Source: Clostridia bacterium
Lineage (GTDB): Bacteria > Bacillota > Clostridia > Oscillospirales > Acutalibacteraceae
Direction: 5' to 3'
Assembly (NCBI GenBank): GCA_017549285.1
Contig: JAFYVE010000053.1
Location: 1-64,000, forward strand
DNA: 64,000 bases
The notes under the pieces were generated by a model. That model made no database searches. It was not told the DNA's origin and saw nothing but the letters and a program-made list of their open reading frames with translations. Positions 48,793 to 56,404 of the stretch are shown here, piece by piece. Positions within the stretch are counted from its first letter, which is position 1. Each line of letters opens with the position of its first letter. The position numbers and the translations under genes are program-made.

Positions 48793-50082
48793 TTACTGGT
48801 GTCTGACAACTGTTTCCGCCATTGTGAAGTAGAAATCTTCAAAGCTTGTGGGATAATCTTTTGTACCGCTGAAATCGAAGTGGTCAAAGCCTTCCATAAT
48901 GTCCATATAGTACCAGTTACCTTTTTCGATTTCACCGCCGTTGGCAAGTGTTTCAGAATATGAGAATGAGTTCTCAGCATCGTCTGTGGGATAAAGTGCA
49001 CTTGCAAGGGGCACGATACCGTCGTTGATTGCCCAGTTTTTGTCGAGAGTAATTCCATCAACTGTTTTGCCCTCAAGGGTGCCGATATAGATTGATGAGG
49101 GGATAAACATTGCAAACATTGTTGAAATGGGAACTTCCGTGCCGACAGCTGTTGTGTTTGATGCTCTGCCTGTGTATGAATAGTAAGTGGTTGAAGGCAC
49201 AAGTTCAATTTTTTCGTTGAGCTCAGCCGCACCTCTGAGAGTCATATCGTAACCGCAATGGTCTTTTGATGCAACTATATTTTTAACTGCATCAGGGCTG
49301 AATTTTGCTCTCTTTTCATTCTGCTTGGGAGTAAGACCGAAGTGACCGAACTGAAGACGCCACATCATAACTTCATCACCGATAAGGCAACCTGCGATGT
49401 TTGCAAAAGTGAAAATCATTGTCATAAGCGGGTCTGAATCTGCAATAAGATTTGCAATTGGTGAACCGTTGTTAACGCTTGAAAGAAGAATACATGCATT
49501 GATGCATTCATCGTGACCGCCTGTGAAAAGGGGAGAAGTGTCTTCACCCGTTGCGGCAATTTCAGCTTCATCACCATATGCAAGAAGTGAAGTGAAAAGA
49601 CGTACTGCAGGACCGCCGAAACTGTGACCTACAAGGTTAATCTTGCTTTCGACATCCCATACTTCGTCCATAAGCTGATTGCCTTCATATGAATAACCGA
49701 ATCTGTCGTGATTGTGAGCCTTTGAATGAGCTTCGCCGTAGTCAACAACAGTACCTGTAAGCTGTGCATAAAGTTCACAGGCTCTGTCCCATGCGCTGTT
49801 GAAAGGACCTACGGAAGCAGCATATGATTCAATACCTGCATCGTTGAAAATCTTTATAAGATCTGTGCCGTCACCGCTTGCACCGCCCCAGTTGGGCCAT
49901 GTTTCGTTGAACTTGTTGTATGAACCCCAGCCGCCCATACCGTGAACAAACACATAAGGATAACTGCCGTCAATTTCATAAGTTTTGCCGTCTGCTGATG
50001 TGTAGTTCTCTGCAGAAACCGGAATAATGCACACAGAAAGGAGCATTGTAAGAGCTAAAATTACGGATAATATTTTTTTCAT
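48793..50082 (-). CDS. Secreted lipase-like alpha/beta hydrolase
   Basis: 429 residues. Signal peptide (1 to about 25, MKKILSVILALTMLLSVCIIPVSAE). Lipase core starting YPYVFVHGMGGWG (oxyanion region) with nucleophile Ser in NLVGHSFGGPAVR (about 153), and later Asp/His candidates (NDGIVPLASALYP; DHFDFSG). The overall pattern resembles staphylococcal/Geobacillus-type lipases, including a possible Asp/His zinc site. GGAGGAATTG before the ATG at 50082 decides against the longer frame. Monocistronic; probable role is extracellular ester or lipid hydrolysis. Confidence 0.75.
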   Translation of the reverse strand: MKKILSVILALTMLLSVCIIPVSAENYTSADGKTYEIDGSYPYVFVHGMGGWGSYNKFNETWPNWGGASGDGTDLIKIFNDAGIESYAASVGPFNSAWDRACELYAQLTGTVVDYGEAHSKAHNHDRFGYSYEGNQLMDEVWDVESKINLVGHSFGGPAVRLFTSLLAYGDEAEIAATGEDTSPLFTGGHDECINACILLSSVNNGSPIANLIADSDPLMTMIFTFANIAGCLIGDEVMMWRLQFGHFGLTPKQNEKRAKFSPDAVKNIVASKDHCGYDMTLRGAAELNEKIELVPSTTYYSYTGRASNTTAVGTEVPISTMFAMFIPSSIYIGTLEGKTVDGITLDKNWAINDGIVPLASALYPTDDAENSFSYSETLANGGEIEKGNWYYMDIMEGFDHFDFSGTKDYPTSFEDFYFTMAETVVRHQ

Positions 50083-50187
50083 ATCAATTCCTCCGTTGAT
50101 ATAGTTTACTATTGATATTGTAAAATAAGAATTATACAACAGTATCACTATATTATTAATAATTTTTTAACATTTTTGTTCTATTGC

Positions 50188-50215
50188 TTGACTAAAAGTT
50201 TATATGTGGTAAAAT
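50188..50215 (+). promoter_or_regulatory. Promoter of the PHP gene
   Basis: -35 TTGACT (50188-50193), 16 nt, -10 TAAAAT (50210-50215). Confidence 0.55.
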
Positions 50216-50250
50216 GGTATACGGAATAATTTGAATTGTGAGGTATTTTT

Positions 50251-51564
50251 ATGAGCAACTCAGATGTAAAATACACAATAAAAAACCCTTATGCGGAAGT
50301 TGCATCTCTTATGGGTAACGAAGAAAATCATTATAAGACAAATCTTCATACTCACTCAACATACAGCGATGCAAACGAAACAATGACAAAAATGATTGAA
50401 GCATATTATGATTATGACTTCGATATTCTTGCTTTTGCAGAACACGGCATTCACGGTAAAGAGTGGGATCAGGAGCCTTCTATTATTCCCCTTTACACAT
50501 TCCAGAATCTCTGGCACGGAAAGAGAGTTCATCCCACAACAGAGGAATATCACGCATTCCTTGACGGTACATATAAGACAGAAAAGAACGAAAGAACAAA
50601 AAAGAGAGGTCTTATGTGCGTACCCGATGCGATTGAAGCAAATATGCTGACACTTATGAAAAATCACGTCAACGGTTATTTCACAGACGACTCATGTGAA
50701 GGCATCTGCGGTAAGGAAAACGATTTTGAAGAACCTATCAGAAAAATCGAAAAAAGCGGCGGACTTTCACATATCAATCATCCCACAGACTGGATCGGTG
50801 CGGGGAAAAAACCTGAACTTGCAAGAAAACCTGAAATTGTAAAGTTCTTTGCAGACCTTCTCAGAAGATATAAGTCATGTATGGGTATTGAAGTTCTCAA
50901 TATGTATGACAGACCCAACAGAAGTGACAGAATTCTCTGGGATGAGCTTCTTAAAGTTCTTATTCCCGAAGGTGAAAGAAATGTATGGGGCTTCGGCAAC
51001 AGCGACGCTCATCAGGGCGATCAGGCTGATACAGCTTTCATGGATTTCATTCTTCCCGAATATTCACTCGCAAATCTCCGTAAGGCTATGGAAAACGGTA
51101 ATTTCTTTGCAATGGCAAGATATGCAAAGAATGAACTCGGTGAAGATTTCGTAGGCAAGGGAATTCTTCCCCGTTTCACAAAGATTGAAGTTGACGATGA
51201 AAACGATACAATTACCGTTGCAGGTAACAACTGTAAGGCAATTGATTTTATTGCAGACGGCAAGGTTATAAAGACAGTTGAAGCCCCTGAAAACGGAAAT
51301 ATGGAGCTTACAATCACACTTGCAGAACACAGCGATGACATCAGCTGTTATGTAAGAGCCCAGCTCAGAGGCGAAGGCGGTATCTGTATGTCACAGCCTT
51401 TCATCTGCGACGATGGTGATATGCAGAGATTCAGAAGCAAGGATATTGCCCTTAAACAGTATAAGGGTATTGAGCTTCTCAAAAAGAAATTTGTTGATAC
51501 AAGACTCGGTGTTCTTGCAAATAAGTTAATCATCAAGAAACAGTATAACAATCATTATTTTTGA
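50251..51564 (+). CDS. PHP-domain metal-dependent hydrolase
   Basis: 437 residues, cytoplasmic. PHP metal-site motifs: TNLHTHSTYSDA (about 31-42), FAEHGIHG, GGLSHINHP and GNSDAH near residue 252. The last about 130 residues form a beta domain (FTKIEVDDENDTITVAGNNCKAIDFIADGKV) seen in related PHP proteins. PHP proteins hydrolyse phosphoesters; the substrate here is unknown. Own promoter, GAGG ribosome site and terminator. Confidence 0.75.
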   Translation: MSNSDVKYTIKNPYAEVASLMGNEENHYKTNLHTHSTYSDANETMTKMIEAYYDYDFDILAFAEHGIHGKEWDQEPSIIPLYTFQNLWHGKRVHPTTEEYHAFLDGTYKTEKNERTKKRGLMCVPDAIEANMLTLMKNHVNGYFTDDSCEGICGKENDFEEPIRKIEKSGGLSHINHPTDWIGAGKKPELARKPEIVKFFADLLRRYKSCMGIEVLNMYDRPNRSDRILWDELLKVLIPEGERNVWGFGNSDAHQGDQADTAFMDFILPEYSLANLRKAMENGNFFAMARYAKNELGEDFVGKGILPRFTKIEVDDENDTITVAGNNCKAIDFIADGKVIKTVEAPENGNMELTITLAEHSDDISCYVRAQLRGEGGICMSQPFICDDGDMQRFRSKDIALKQYKGIELLKKKFVDTRLGVLANKLIIKKQYNNHYF

Positions 51565-51578
51565 TTTTAAATAAAGAA

Positions 51579-51613
51579 AAAACTCAGGGATGTAATTCAC
51601 ATTCCTGAGTTTT
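51579..51613. terminator. Terminator between converging genes
   Basis: AAAACTCAGG/CCTGAGTTTT outer stem with an inner ATGT/ACAT stem; serves the PHP gene and perhaps the minus-strand zinc-ribbon gene. Confidence 0.7.
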
Positions 51614-51620
51614 CTGTTAT

Positions 51621-52265
51621 TTATAAAACAACTTCAAATATTGCTTTTTTGTCAGACCATGCATTGACTTCATATTCAACTTCTATGTTTTCCGCATTTT
51701 CGGGAACTTCAAAGTATATATAGCCTGATGTGGTTCTTCCTGTTGAAAGCATTTCAAGTAACGGAAGCTGATCATCGGCATAAAAATAGTCTTCTGCTGC
51801 CTGATTATCTGCATAACAATCGAAAGAATTAATGTATGCATCGGTATCACCTTCGTTTACAAAGTCAAACTTAAGTCTGATAATTTTGTTTCCGTCTTTG
51901 GGACCGAAATACTGATCATAACCGTTCCATTCTTCTGCTGAAACATAAGTAATCTTCAGCTTGCCGTCATAGACAGAATCACCGGGAACAAAATTTGTCT
52001 TTACTGTTGTTGTTTCAGGTGCAGTTGTTGTTTCGTCTGACTGCACAACGCTGTCATTGTTTGCAGGAGTATCTGAATCATCACTTCCGCCTCCGCTGAC
52101 GGCACTGATTAATGCAATTGCAACAATAACAATCAATACCCAGAACCACCATTTTTTTGTAACGGGCTTTTTCTGTTTTGCAGTTTTCTGTGATAAGTTT
52201 GCACCGCAGTCGGGACAGAACTGTACTCCTTCTGCGATTTCTTTTTTACAATTTGGACATAACAT
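51621..52265 (-). CDS. Zinc-ribbon membrane protein with extracellular DUF4352/5067-like domain
   Basis: 214 residues. N-terminal zinc ribbon CPNC...CPDCG (about 3-21), a membrane helix (about 39-58, WWFWVLIVIVAIALISAV), a Thr-rich linker (about 75-90) and an extracellular beta domain (LKITYVSAEEWNGYDQYF...NKIIRLKFDFVNEGDTDAYINSFDCYAD) like DUF4352/DUF5067. Probably senses or binds something at the cell surface; function unknown. Its promoter lies inside the operator pair recognised, I infer, by the divergent XRE protein. Confidence 0.7.
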   Translation of the reverse strand: MLCPNCKKEIAEGVQFCPDCGANLSQKTAKQKKPVTKKWWFWVLIVIVAIALISAVSGGGSDDSDTPANNDSVVQSDETTTAPETTTVKTNFVPGDSVYDGKLKITYVSAEEWNGYDQYFGPKDGNKIIRLKFDFVNEGDTDAYINSFDCYADNQAAEDYFYADDQLPLLEMLSTGRTTSGYIYFEVPENAENIEVEYEVNAWSDKKAIFEVVL

Positions 52266-52319
52266 AAATAATCCTCCTTTTTTTATTCTGAATGTGTTTT
52301 CAGAACTGATTGTATGTAT

Positions 52320-52365
52320 ATCTTACTGCAATTTGCGGTAAAAGTCAATACCGCATTTTGCAGTA
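52320..52365 (-). promoter_or_regulatory. Zinc-ribbon gene promoter with paired XRE operators
   Basis: Minus strand: -35 TTGACT (52343-52348), 17 nt, -10 TAAGAT (52320-52325). Site A (52324-52340) TACTGCA-ATT-TGCGGTA fills the spacer. Site B (52349-52365) TACCGCA-TTT-TGCAGTA abuts the -35. The two 17-bp sites share the pattern TACYGCA-N3-TGCRGTA, with centres 25 bp apart. Confidence 0.68.
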
Positions 52366-52390
52366 TTTATACTGAATACGGTGATTATTT

Positions 52391-52603
52391 ATGTATAAGC
52401 ATATCCGTGATTTAAGAGAAGACAACGATATTACACAAAGCACAATGGCAAAGTATCTTAATTGTTCACAACAGGTTTACAGCAATTATGAGCTGGGGCA
52501 GAGAGATATACCAACAGATGTGCTTATTAAACTTGCAGATTATTACAGTGTTTCAACCGATTATCTTTTAGGACTCACCGAGAAAAAAGAACGGAATATT
52601 TGA
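52391..52603 (+). CDS. Minimal XRE-family regulator
   Basis: 70 residues, essentially only the helix-turn-helix domain (HIRDLREDNDITQSTMAKYLNCSQQVYSNYELGQRDIPTDVLIKLADYYSVSTDYLLGL). It diverges from the zinc-ribbon membrane protein; the 125-bp gap carries two matching palindromes. Likely represses the neighbour and possibly itself. Similar in layout to the XRE/LRR pair at 5093-7488. Confidence 0.85.
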   Translation: MYKHIRDLREDNDITQSTMAKYLNCSQQVYSNYELGQRDIPTDVLIKLADYYSVSTDYLLGLTEKKERNI

Positions 52604-52614
52604 TTGTTTTTCTA

Positions 52615-52643
52615 TTGTAAAAATTGCATCGTCGTATTATAAT
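52615..52643 (+). promoter_or_regulatory. Promoter of the oxidoreductase gene
   Basis: -35 TTGTAA (52615-52620), 17 nt, -10 TATAAT (52638-52643). Confidence 0.65.
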
Positions 52644-52678
52644 AAAACAGTATTCCAAAACGGAAAGGAACATTTATT

Positions 52679-53773
52679 ATGAGTGAAAAAATTATAAAAG
52701 TCGGTGTTGTAGGACTCGGCAGAGGTACAGCAATTGCAAGATGCCTCAAAGGTGTAAAAAATGCAAAGCTTATTGCATGCTGTGACCATAATCCCGCAAC
52801 TCTCAAAAAGGGTTATGATGAACTTTCTGAAGTTCTTGAAGATAAAGATATTATTCAGTTCAGTGATTATGATGAAATGCTCAAACTCGATATTGATGCA
52901 GTCATCGTTGCAACTGAAGCTGTTTATCACGTACCCATCGTTACAAAAGCTATGAATGCAGGCAAGCACGTTCTCAGCGAAATTCCTGCTGTAAACTCTC
53001 TTGAAGAGGCAAAACAGCTCAAGGAACTCGTGAATTCACATCCCGAACTTATCTATATGGCGGCTGAAAACTGCTGTTACTGGGCATTTATTCAGACATG
53101 GAGAAAAATGCACAAGGACGGTCTTTTTGGTGAAATCGCATATGCAGAGGCCGAGTATCTTCACGCACTCGATCCCGATGAATTTGCTCCCGATTACTAT
53201 CCCGAAGGTCATTGGAGAACTTATCAGCCTGCAATACATTACCTTACTCACGAGCTCGGCCCCCTTCTTTATGTTATGGATGATAAGTGTGTGAGCGTAA
53301 GCTGTATGGAAGCGGATGTTCATTATGACCCCTACACACCCGAAAGAAAAGAAACAGGTGTCGCTCTTTTCAAAACAGCAAAAGGTGCTGTTATCCGTCT
53401 TCTTGTTTCATTCGGTGCATACACAAGTTATGACCACAATTACAGAATCTGCGGTACAAGAGGAACAATTGAAACAGACAGAAGATGTGTTGTTGATAAT
53501 GCTCATTCACTTGCAAGTCTTTACAGCGTTCCCGGCACATTCTCAGCAAATTCAAAAATAGATATTCCCGTTACAACTGCATATGAAGGTGAAGATAACA
53601 GTGGTCACGGCGGTGCAGACGGCAAGATGGTAAAGGATTTCATTTCCTGTGTTGCCGAAAACAGAAAGCCCGACCTTGACGTTGATTTTGCAATCCAGAT
53701 GTCAATTCCCGGTATTCTTGCTCATCAGTCAGCAGTTCAGGGCGGTATGCCCGTAGAGATTCCTCAGTTCTGA
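52679..53773 (+). CDS. Gfo/Idh/MocA-family oxidoreductase
   Basis: 364 residues. N-terminal Rossmann fold (VGVVGLGRGTAIARCLK, about 8-24), the family motif GKHVLSEIPAVNS (about 99-111, where the usual EKP is EIP), and the C-terminal alpha/beta domain (HYLTHELGPLLYVM; GTRGTIETD). The family oxidises or reduces sugars and inositols with NAD(P), some members being glycosidases. Substrate unknown. GGAAAGGAA ribosome site; 22-bp gap to the membrane protein gene, so an operon. Confidence 0.85.
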   Translation: MSEKIIKVGVVGLGRGTAIARCLKGVKNAKLIACCDHNPATLKKGYDELSEVLEDKDIIQFSDYDEMLKLDIDAVIVATEAVYHVPIVTKAMNAGKHVLSEIPAVNSLEEAKQLKELVNSHPELIYMAAENCCYWAFIQTWRKMHKDGLFGEIAYAEAEYLHALDPDEFAPDYYPEGHWRTYQPAIHYLTHELGPLLYVMDDKCVSVSCMEADVHYDPYTPERKETGVALFKTAKGAVIRLLVSFGAYTSYDHNYRICGTRGTIETDRRCVVDNAHSLASLYSVPGTFSANSKIDIPVTTAYEGEDNSGHGGADGKMVKDFISCVAENRKPDLDVDFAIQMSIPGILAHQSAVQGGMPVEIPQF

Positions 53774-53795
53774 TTTTAACAGGGGAGAGGTTGAA

Positions 53796-55160
53796 ATGGA
53801 AAAGGTAAAGCAGAAAAATACACTTAAAAATGTTGTTGCCGTGCTCATCGGTGCATTGCTTATGGGCTTTTTATGGAGAGTCAGGGGTGACACGGGCTGG
53901 GGATCCTCATGGGGGCTTCTCAATGCAGGTTTTGTGTTCACAATGTTTATTGTTCTTGTAAACGGTGAAAGAAAAAAGCTTGATATGAGCTGGCTTGCTA
54001 TTACATCACTCTCATTCATGCTGACAGTTCCTGCGTGGGGAACACTTCTGAATCAGATAACGGGTGTTCTTCACAGACCAACTGATTTCGGTGTTGTGAA
54101 TGAAAATGTATATGTTTCCGTGTGGTCTGCAGTTCTTATTATGCTCAGTCTCGGCTTCGGTCTTGCAACTGTTTTCGGCATTATGCTCGGCAGAGGTTAT
54201 TCGGACAAACAATGGAAAGTAAAAGATTTCATTATTCTTATTGCTGTTTTTTACATAACAGACCTTGTCACAAAAGCAACTGTTTCACATTTTATACTTA
54301 ATCTGATTCAGCCCGAAGCTGTTGACCTTTTCAGTAAAGGTCTTGCGGCAGAAGGAATTGAGGGTGACGTATGGAAGGTCTATCTTCAGCATTTTGATAA
54401 CGTTTCGTGGGGCAAGAAATTTGAAGGCGGAAGAAACTATTTTTCAACAATTCAGGTCATTTCATCCGTTTTCCGTTCAGCGGCTTCACTGCTTGCAACA
54501 AGATTTATCATTAAAGATAAGATAAGTGCAAAAGTCGGATTTATTGTTTCATCAGCTTTTGCATTTTCAATCACAGTTTCAGACCTTTTCTTCTATTTCG
54601 GCAACGGCGGTTACCATATGCAGGGTGAATCTGCATTTACGGATTTCATTTATCCATGGAGCTGTTGGGAATACTTCACGGGCTTTATTGCAGGCGCAAT
54701 CATAACCGCATTCATTCTTTCTATGAAGAAAACAGACGATGTTCCCGAACTTGCATTTTCAAAAGTGCCCGAAAAACCGACTTCAATACTTCAGTTTGTT
54801 CTCGGGTTCGTATTTATGATTGGTGTCAGCATTGTAAGGCCTGTTCTTGAAAGATATGGTGATTCCCCTTATCAGATTATCGCAACGGTAATTGCAGTTG
54901 TTGTTGCAATCGCTTTTGTAGTGCTTCTTAATGTGAAATTCGGTTTCAATGCTCAGAAAATCAGCGTTTCAAAGCTTTACGGCATATTGCTTCCGATATT
55001 TGTTGCATATATCTGCATTGTTTATTTCTTTATCGGTGCAGAGAATGAAATAAACATTCATTCAATCGGCAGTTTTCACAACATACTCATCGTGATTTCG
55101 GCAGTTACGGTTGCGGCAAGTTCAGTTTTGTTTAACGGGAATAGCAAACAAACCGATTGA
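53796..55160 (+). CDS. Unrecognised polytopic membrane protein
   Basis: 454 residues with about ten to twelve hydrophobic segments. I do not recognise the family. Notable: a conserved-looking first loop FLWRVRGDTGWGSSWGLLNAG, a long loop rich in charge and aromatics (about 180-215, VWKVYLQHFDNVSWGKKFEGGRNYFST) and EYFTGFIAGAIITAF. GGGGAGAG precedes the ATG. Its position between an oxidoreductase and an aldolase/lyase suggests transport or a membrane role for the same substrate, but this is inference. Confidence 0.6.
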   Translation: MEKVKQKNTLKNVVAVLIGALLMGFLWRVRGDTGWGSSWGLLNAGFVFTMFIVLVNGERKKLDMSWLAITSLSFMLTVPAWGTLLNQITGVLHRPTDFGVVNENVYVSVWSAVLIMLSLGFGLATVFGIMLGRGYSDKQWKVKDFIILIAVFYITDLVTKATVSHFILNLIQPEAVDLFSKGLAAEGIEGDVWKVYLQHFDNVSWGKKFEGGRNYFSTIQVISSVFRSAASLLATRFIIKDKISAKVGFIVSSAFAFSITVSDLFFYFGNGGYHMQGESAFTDFIYPWSCWEYFTGFIAGAIITAFILSMKKTDDVPELAFSKVPEKPTSILQFVLGFVFMIGVSIVRPVLERYGDSPYQIIATVIAVVVAIAFVVLLNVKFGFNAQKISVSKLYGILLPIFVAYICIVYFFIGAENEINIHSIGSFHNILIVISAVTVAASSVLFNGNSKQTD

Positions 55161-55185
55161 CAAACGAAAACCATTGGAGTATAAT
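55157..55185 (+). promoter_or_regulatory. Consensus promoter of the DapA-like gene
   Basis: -35 TTGACA (55157-55162), 17 nt, -10 TATAAT (55180-55185), both perfect; the -35 overlaps the stop of the membrane protein gene. The lyase gene can therefore be expressed without the two genes upstream. Confidence 0.82.
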
Positions 55186-55224
55186 CATTGCGTAAAATTT
55201 TTATCCCGAAAGGATATGGTATAA

Positions 55225-56133
55225 ATGGCAAAGCCACTCAGAGAAAACCCCACAGGTATTTTTTCACTTATGCTCACTCCCTATAATGAGGATAAGACAG
55301 TTGACTGGGCTACATATGAAGAATACTGCGACTGGCAGGTAGAACAGGGTGTTGAACACCTTTTCGCAGTCTGCGGCAGCTCAGAAATGACAGCACTCAC
55401 ACTTGATGAAAGACTCAAACTCGCAACTCTTACAGCAAAGCACAAGGGTGACACAACAATCGTTGCAACTGCAAACGTTGAACCCTCCTGGTTTGCTCAG
55501 GTTGAAGAAGTTAAGAAGATGTCACAGACAGGTGTTGACGGTATCGTTTTCACAACAAAGGGCTTCGGCGGTGAATTCAACGAAGACAGACTTGTAAACT
55601 ATATCGGTGAACTCAGTCAGTATACAGACCTTCCCGTATTTATGTACGAATTTCCCGGTTTCCAGCCTCACCTCATTTCAGGTAAGGTATACGGCAGACT
55701 CGTAAGAGAATGCGGTATTATGGGTATCAAGGATACAACCTGCACAATGGAAGGTATCGGCGCTAAGATTGAAGAAAAAGGCGAATCATGTCTTATTCAG
55801 GCAAATATGCCCTTCCTTTTCGATGCATATAAAGCAGGTGCAAGAGGCGTTATGGCTACTCCCACAGCTTGCGGCGGTGCATTCTTCCAGAGATTCCACG
55901 AAGCATTTGTAAGTGGTGATATGGCTCTCGCAGAACAGAGATTCAACGAAATCACTCTTCTTGACTGTGCTATCGATTCAGGTTTCAATAACTCAGCTAA
56001 GTATCTTGTTCAGCTTCAGGGCGTCAAGAACTTCAGACCCATCAACAGAACAGCAGCTCCTCTTTCAAGTGCAAGACTCCGTTCACTTGAGTCATTCCAC
56101 AGCTGGTGTGTTGCAAACGGTCTTATGAAATAA
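55225..56133 (+). CDS. DHDPS/NAL-superfamily aldolase or dehydratase
   Basis: 302 residues, a TIM barrel of the dihydrodipicolinate synthase/N-acetylneuraminate lyase superfamily. Substrate-loop motif GSSEMTAL (about 51-58), catalytic Tyr in FMYEFPG (about 137), Schiff-base Lys in GIKDTT (about 168). The GSSE instead of GTTGE argues against true DapA; 2-keto-3-deoxy acid aldolase, sialate lyase or a dehydratase is more likely. It could act on KDG made by the uxaA pathway, but nothing in the sequence proves this. AAAGGA ribosome site. Confidence 0.75.
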   Translation: MAKPLRENPTGIFSLMLTPYNEDKTVDWATYEEYCDWQVEQGVEHLFAVCGSSEMTALTLDERLKLATLTAKHKGDTTIVATANVEPSWFAQVEEVKKMSQTGVDGIVFTTKGFGGEFNEDRLVNYIGELSQYTDLPVFMYEFPGFQPHLISGKVYGRLVRECGIMGIKDTTCTMEGIGAKIEEKGESCLIQANMPFLFDAYKAGARGVMATPTACGGAFFQRFHEAFVSGDMALAEQRFNEITLLDCAIDSGFNNSAKYLVQLQGVKNFRPINRTAAPLSSARLRSLESFHSWCVANGLMK

Positions 56134-56191
56134 AAGCCTTTGCTGAGGACAGTTTATAAAACAGTTGTTAAATATAGTATTGCAGAAAAAT

Positions 56192-56230
56192 AACCAAGAG
56201 AGATTAACATCTTTCTTGGTTTTTCTTTTT
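56192..56230 (+). terminator. Intrinsic terminator after the DapA-like gene
   Basis: AACCAAGA/TCTTGGTT stem with inner AGA/TCT pairing, followed by TTTCTTTTTT. The remaining 175 bp to the next gene show nothing else. Confidence 0.75.
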
Positions 56231-56404
56231 TATATTTAAATTTGGCTCATTCACCTGATGAGAGTTTTTTTTCATCATTTACAATAAGGTGTAAAATGCT
56301 GAAGTATTTGTCTCTGCGATAGAAAGCTTAATATTGTGCTTTGTAAGAGTATTCATCAAAAAACATAAAAGGCAACGATTTGCGAATAAAATTTTTATTA
56401 ACCA

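Noticed and set aside
48783-49232. Second frame within the lipase gene as a separate protein
   Set aside because: Overlaps the lipase entirely, lacks a start signal, and is low-complexity Gln/Ser/Thr text typical of a shifted frame.
55225-56133. Calling the aldolase gene dapA (lysine synthesis)
   Set aside because: The substrate loop is GSSE and not the DapA-type GTTGE, and no lysine genes are nearby.
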